Source: JBEKYD01 sp049509915
GTDB taxonomy: Bacteria > Acidobacteriota > Terriglobia > Bryobacterales > Bryobacteraceae
Assembly: GCA_049509915.1 (NCBI GenBank)
Contig: JBEKZL010000033.1
Coordinates: 1 to 46,673 of the forward strand
Reading direction: 5' to 3'
DNA: 46,673 nt
Part shown: one piece after another, positions 44,500-46,673 of the stretch
Layout of the letters: every line of letters starts with the position of its first letter
Position numbering within the stretch: position 1 is the first letter of the stretch
Position numbers and translations under genes: made by a program
Notes under the pieces: model-generated
What the model was told of the DNA's origin: nothing
The model's database searches: none
The model's input: the letters and a program-made list of their open reading frames with translations, nothing else

Positions 44500-46218
44500 A
44501 TGGCCAAAAGAAGACTTTCGCTGAGCGCCAGGTTTGCAGTATGGACATCCGCCGTGATCGCGGCTGCCACTCTAGGTCTGACAGTCACGGTCTATTCCGT
44601 CTCCTCTCGCGCCCTCACTGAGCAGGCGGACGAAGGATTGGACCGTATCGTTGGCAGTACCGCCGAAGCGCTGGATCTATGGATTGGCAGCCGTGAGCGG
44701 GATGCGGTCAACTTGAGCGAGCTACAGCCGCTGGTCGCCGCCTGCACGAACCATAAACTAGCCGAAGCCCAACAGGTTCTGAACCGGATCCAGGGCCGGT
44801 CGGCATTTTACGAGAACGTGTTCCTGGCCGACCCGGACGGCAAGCTGTTTCTCGACGCCGCCGGAAAGGCCGTCGGCTTCGATTTGGCGTCGGTCGAAGG
44901 CTTTCGCGTGAATGCGGAGCACGCCCGCCAGGGAGAAGTCTGGATGGGGGAAGTCATGAAGTCGCCCGCGACGGGCCGGCCCGTGACACTTCTCACGGCG
45001 CCGATCAACGCCGGAGGACAGGTAGTGGGTATCCTGGGCACTCCAATCGAGGTATCGAACTTCTCGGACGCCTTCGTCAAGAACCACCCGATTGGCAAGA
45101 CCGGGTGTTTGTTCATGCTCGATAGCGCCGGAATCACCCTGGCGCACCCCGACCCGGCGAAAATTATGACCTCCGTTGCCAATACAGACTTCGGCCGTGA
45201 AATGTTGACACGGGGCCAGGGATCCCTACAGTACGAATCTGAGGGAACCACCAAAATAGCCCACTTTCGGCGCGCACAAAAAAAAGCATGGATCATTGGC
45301 GCCATGTTACCGGCCAAAGAATTACGGGAGGGCGTACGAACGATCCAGCTCTACTTAGTTCTGTTCGGCCTCGTGATGCTGACCGGTACGGTGTGCGCCG
45401 TATTGGTAATCGCGGGGAGGGTCTCGCGCTTGATCCGTAGCGTTGTTTCCGATCTGGGCGGTTCAGCCGGGCAGGTCGTGGCGGCTTCCTCCCAGATCGC
45501 GCAGACCGCTCAGAGCGTCGCTCAAGGAGCCTCCCAGCAGGCGGCCTCGCTCGAAGAGGCATCCGAGACGGCGCGCGAAGTCACCGAGGGTGCGCATAAG
45601 AGCAAGGAACGGACGGCGACCCTGGCCGGCGTAATGCGAGAAGCCGGAACCAGCTTCCAGGTGATGGACAATTCCATGGAACAACTGCTCCGCTGGATGA
45701 AAGACTCCAAACACTCCAGCGAGAAGGTCTCGAAAATCATCAAAGCCATCGATGAAATCGCGTTTCAGACGAATATTCTGGCTTTGAATGCGGCCGTGGA
45801 GGCGGCCCGGGCCGGCGAGGCCGGCATGGGATTCGCCGTGGTCGCCGACGAGGTCCGCAACCTCGCGAAGCGTAGCGCGGACGCAGCCAAAGAAACCTCC
45901 ACCCTGATCCAGGAGTCGATCGACAAAACCGCGGAAGGACAGGTCACCGTGGATCGATGCGCGCAGGCCATGGCAACCAATTCTCAACTCGCCAAGCGCG
46001 TGGTGCAACTGACCGATGAACTGGATGGGGCGACAGTCGAGCAGGTGCGCGGCGTCGATCTCATCTCGCAAGCCGTGTCGCGGATGGAGCATACCACTCA
46101 GGAGACGGCCGCCAGCGCGGAGGAGAGCGCGGCGGCGAGCCAGGAACTCACCGCTCAATCCGAGTCGATGCGTGGAATCGTGGCCCAGCTTCGCGCGCTC
46201 GTCGACGGTGAGTCTTAA
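44500..46218 (+). CDS. Methyl-accepting chemotaxis protein with periplasmic Cache-type sensor
   Basis: A 572-residue receptor starting at ATG 44500 (MAKRRLSLSARFAVW) with GAGGAT about 11 bases upstream; the frame open to 44341 is not needed. First membrane helix about 14-35, periplasmic double-Cache-like domain about 36-285 (FYENVFLADPDGKLFLDAAG, MGEVMKSPATGRPVTLLTAP, GKTGCLFMLDSAG, all Cache signatures), second helix about 288-312, then a cytoplasmic coiled coil. The hairpin tip (IDEIAFQTNILALNAAVEAARAGE with GFAVVADEVRNLAKRS) contacts CheA/CheW. Glutamine/glutamate methylation sites are expected in the flanking coiled coils. Ligand unknown, probably a small organic acid or amino acid. No che genes are nearby. 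Confidence 0.92.
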   Translation: MAKRRLSLSARFAVWTSAVIAAATLGLTVTVYSVSSRALTEQADEGLDRIVGSTAEALDLWIGSRERDAVNLSELQPLVAACTNHKLAEAQQVLNRIQGRSAFYENVFLADPDGKLFLDAAGKAVGFDLASVEGFRVNAEHARQGEVWMGEVMKSPATGRPVTLLTAPINAGGQVVGILGTPIEVSNFSDAFVKNHPIGKTGCLFMLDSAGITLAHPDPAKIMTSVANTDFGREMLTRGQGSLQYESEGTTKIAHFRRAQKKAWIIGAMLPAKELREGVRTIQLYLVLFGLVMLTGTVCAVLVIAGRVSRLIRSVVSDLGGSAGQVVAASSQIAQTAQSVAQGASQQAASLEEASETAREVTEGAHKSKERTATLAGVMREAGTSFQVMDNSMEQLLRWMKDSKHSSEKVSKIIKAIDEIAFQTNILALNAAVEAARAGEAGMGFAVVADEVRNLAKRSADAAKETSTLIQESIDKTAEGQVTVDRCAQAMATNSQLAKRVVQLTDELDGATVEQVRGVDLISQAVSRMEHTTQETAASAEESAAASQELTAQSESMRGIVAQLRALVDGES

Positions 46219-46496
46219 GCCTGATTGAGGATCGGCGCGGAATTGACTTCGAATCCGCCGGCTTGGCGCATGCACCTCTGCAGGCATTCATGCCTGCCGC
46301 GTAGCCATCTGTGCCGAGGTTTGCCTCCCGCACCGTAGCCCGGAGCAGTGTTCAGACTACCCTCGAAATTGGCACGACTGTCTGCGCCGCGGCTCTCCAT
46401 CGCGATGCCGGATAGCTTTGCAGTCCAGGTGGCCAAACCTACCATCTGGTTTCGAAGCTGGTTCTCCATGTGGGGCACACGATAAGGAAAAGTCAT
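46215..46496 (-). CDS. Uncertain small ORF (93 aa) after the FHA gene
   Basis: ATG 46496 abuts the stop of the FHA-domain gene (TAAATG), which would allow coupled translation, and the frame ends four bases into the converging chemoreceptor gene. The product (MTFPYRVPHMENQLRNQM...) has no recognisable motif, and its codon use looks less biased than that of its neighbours. It may be a fortuitous frame. Confidence 0.3.
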   Translation of the reverse strand: MTFPYRVPHMENQLRNQMVGLATWTAKLSGIAMESRGADSRANFEGSLNTAPGYGAGGKPRHRWLRGRHECLQRCMRQAGGFEVNSAPILNQA

Positions 46497-46673
46497 TTAC
46501 CCTTCGAAGCGCAAACACGCGCGCCCGAGATAAATCTCGTCTCCCGGCCTAAGTCGTTCGCCGCGGCGGTTGCCGGCGGGCACTTCGATGGAGCGGCCGT
46601 CGCGGAAAACGCGGGTGCCGAATTCGCTGCCGTCGTCGGCCACGCGATATTGGCCATCTTCGCGGCGAATGTG
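46497..46673 (-). CDS. FHA-domain protein, C-terminal end (runs off the window)
   Basis: The minus strand gives HIRREDGQYRVADDGSEFGT, followed by VFRDGRSIEVPAGNRRGERL and PGDEIYLGRACLRFEG with TAA at 46497-46499. The S-x-x-H region lies outside the window, but the visible pattern (IRREDGQYRVADDGSEFGT as the late FHA strands, then an L-x-x-GDEI-x-LG strand pair) is typical of forkhead-associated phosphothreonine-binding domains. It probably acts in protein kinase signalling; the rest of the protein is unknown. Confidence 0.75.
   Translation of the reverse strand, partial: HIRREDGQYRVADDGSEFGTRVFRDGRSIEVPAGNRRGERLRPGDEIYLGRACLRFEG

Overview
GC-rich chromosomal DNA, most likely from an acidobacterium of the Solibacter/Bryobacter type. 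The basis is the style of the proteins, the pst cluster headed by a porin, the many NtrC-type regulators, and palindromic intergenic repeats starting GTGGGRCAG. The taxon is inferred from sequence style and was not searched. No tRNA, rRNA, CRISPR array, transposase or integrase was found.

Layout. 1-3.7 kb: the 5' part of an rpsA-like gene (minus), a small membrane protein, a secreted lysozyme-like protein, a zinc alcohol dehydrogenase, and a small gene broken by a perfect 40-bp tandem duplication. 3.8-9.9 kb: a phosphate-uptake cluster, porin-pstS-pstC-pstA-pstB-phoU, with candidate Pho boxes before the porin and pstS. The porin has a frameshift and phoU an internal deletion. 9.99-20.65 kb: nine co-oriented minus-strand genes that together encode a closed Wood-Werkman (transcarboxylase) cycle: 5S, 12S, a small accessory subunit and 1.3S of methylmalonyl-CoA carboxytransferase, methylmalonyl-CoA epimerase, both mutase subunits, the chaperone MeaB and a succinate/propionate-type CoA-transferase. 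21-25.9 kb: a ComM-like AAA+ protein, a secreted amidohydrolase and a Tat-exported carboxylesterase.

25.9-35.1 kb is an accessory, partly decayed stretch. It holds a HicB C-terminal relic; a tightly coupled pair made of an EACC1-like membrane-associated protein and a large HExxH metallopeptidase with helical repeats (a probable biological-conflict module); a frameshifted small gene; relics of an ATP-dependent DNA ligase and a TolC-type protein; a sugar-mutarotase-like secreted protein; a SIR2-domain predicted NADase with an unrecognised C-terminal half; and a helix-turn-helix/SEC-C gene. The SIR2 gene and the SEC-C gene lie between same-strand partial copies of the 3' end of an NtrC-type regulator gene, which suggests a recombination or insertion hotspot. 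35.1-46.7 kb: that regulator with its kinase, a second six-domain S1 protein, a dead hicAB toxin-antitoxin locus, a degenerate chemoreceptor, a second NtrY/NtrC-like pair, an intact chemoreceptor and the end of an FHA-domain gene.

How it fits together. The core pathways (transcarboxylase cycle, PstSCAB, ComM, two-component pairs) are intact. Lesions (one-base indels, stop codons, the 40-bp duplication) are concentrated in accessory genes but also hit the porin and phoU. Some of the one-base lesions lie in short homopolymers, so sequencing or assembly error must be separated from true gene decay.
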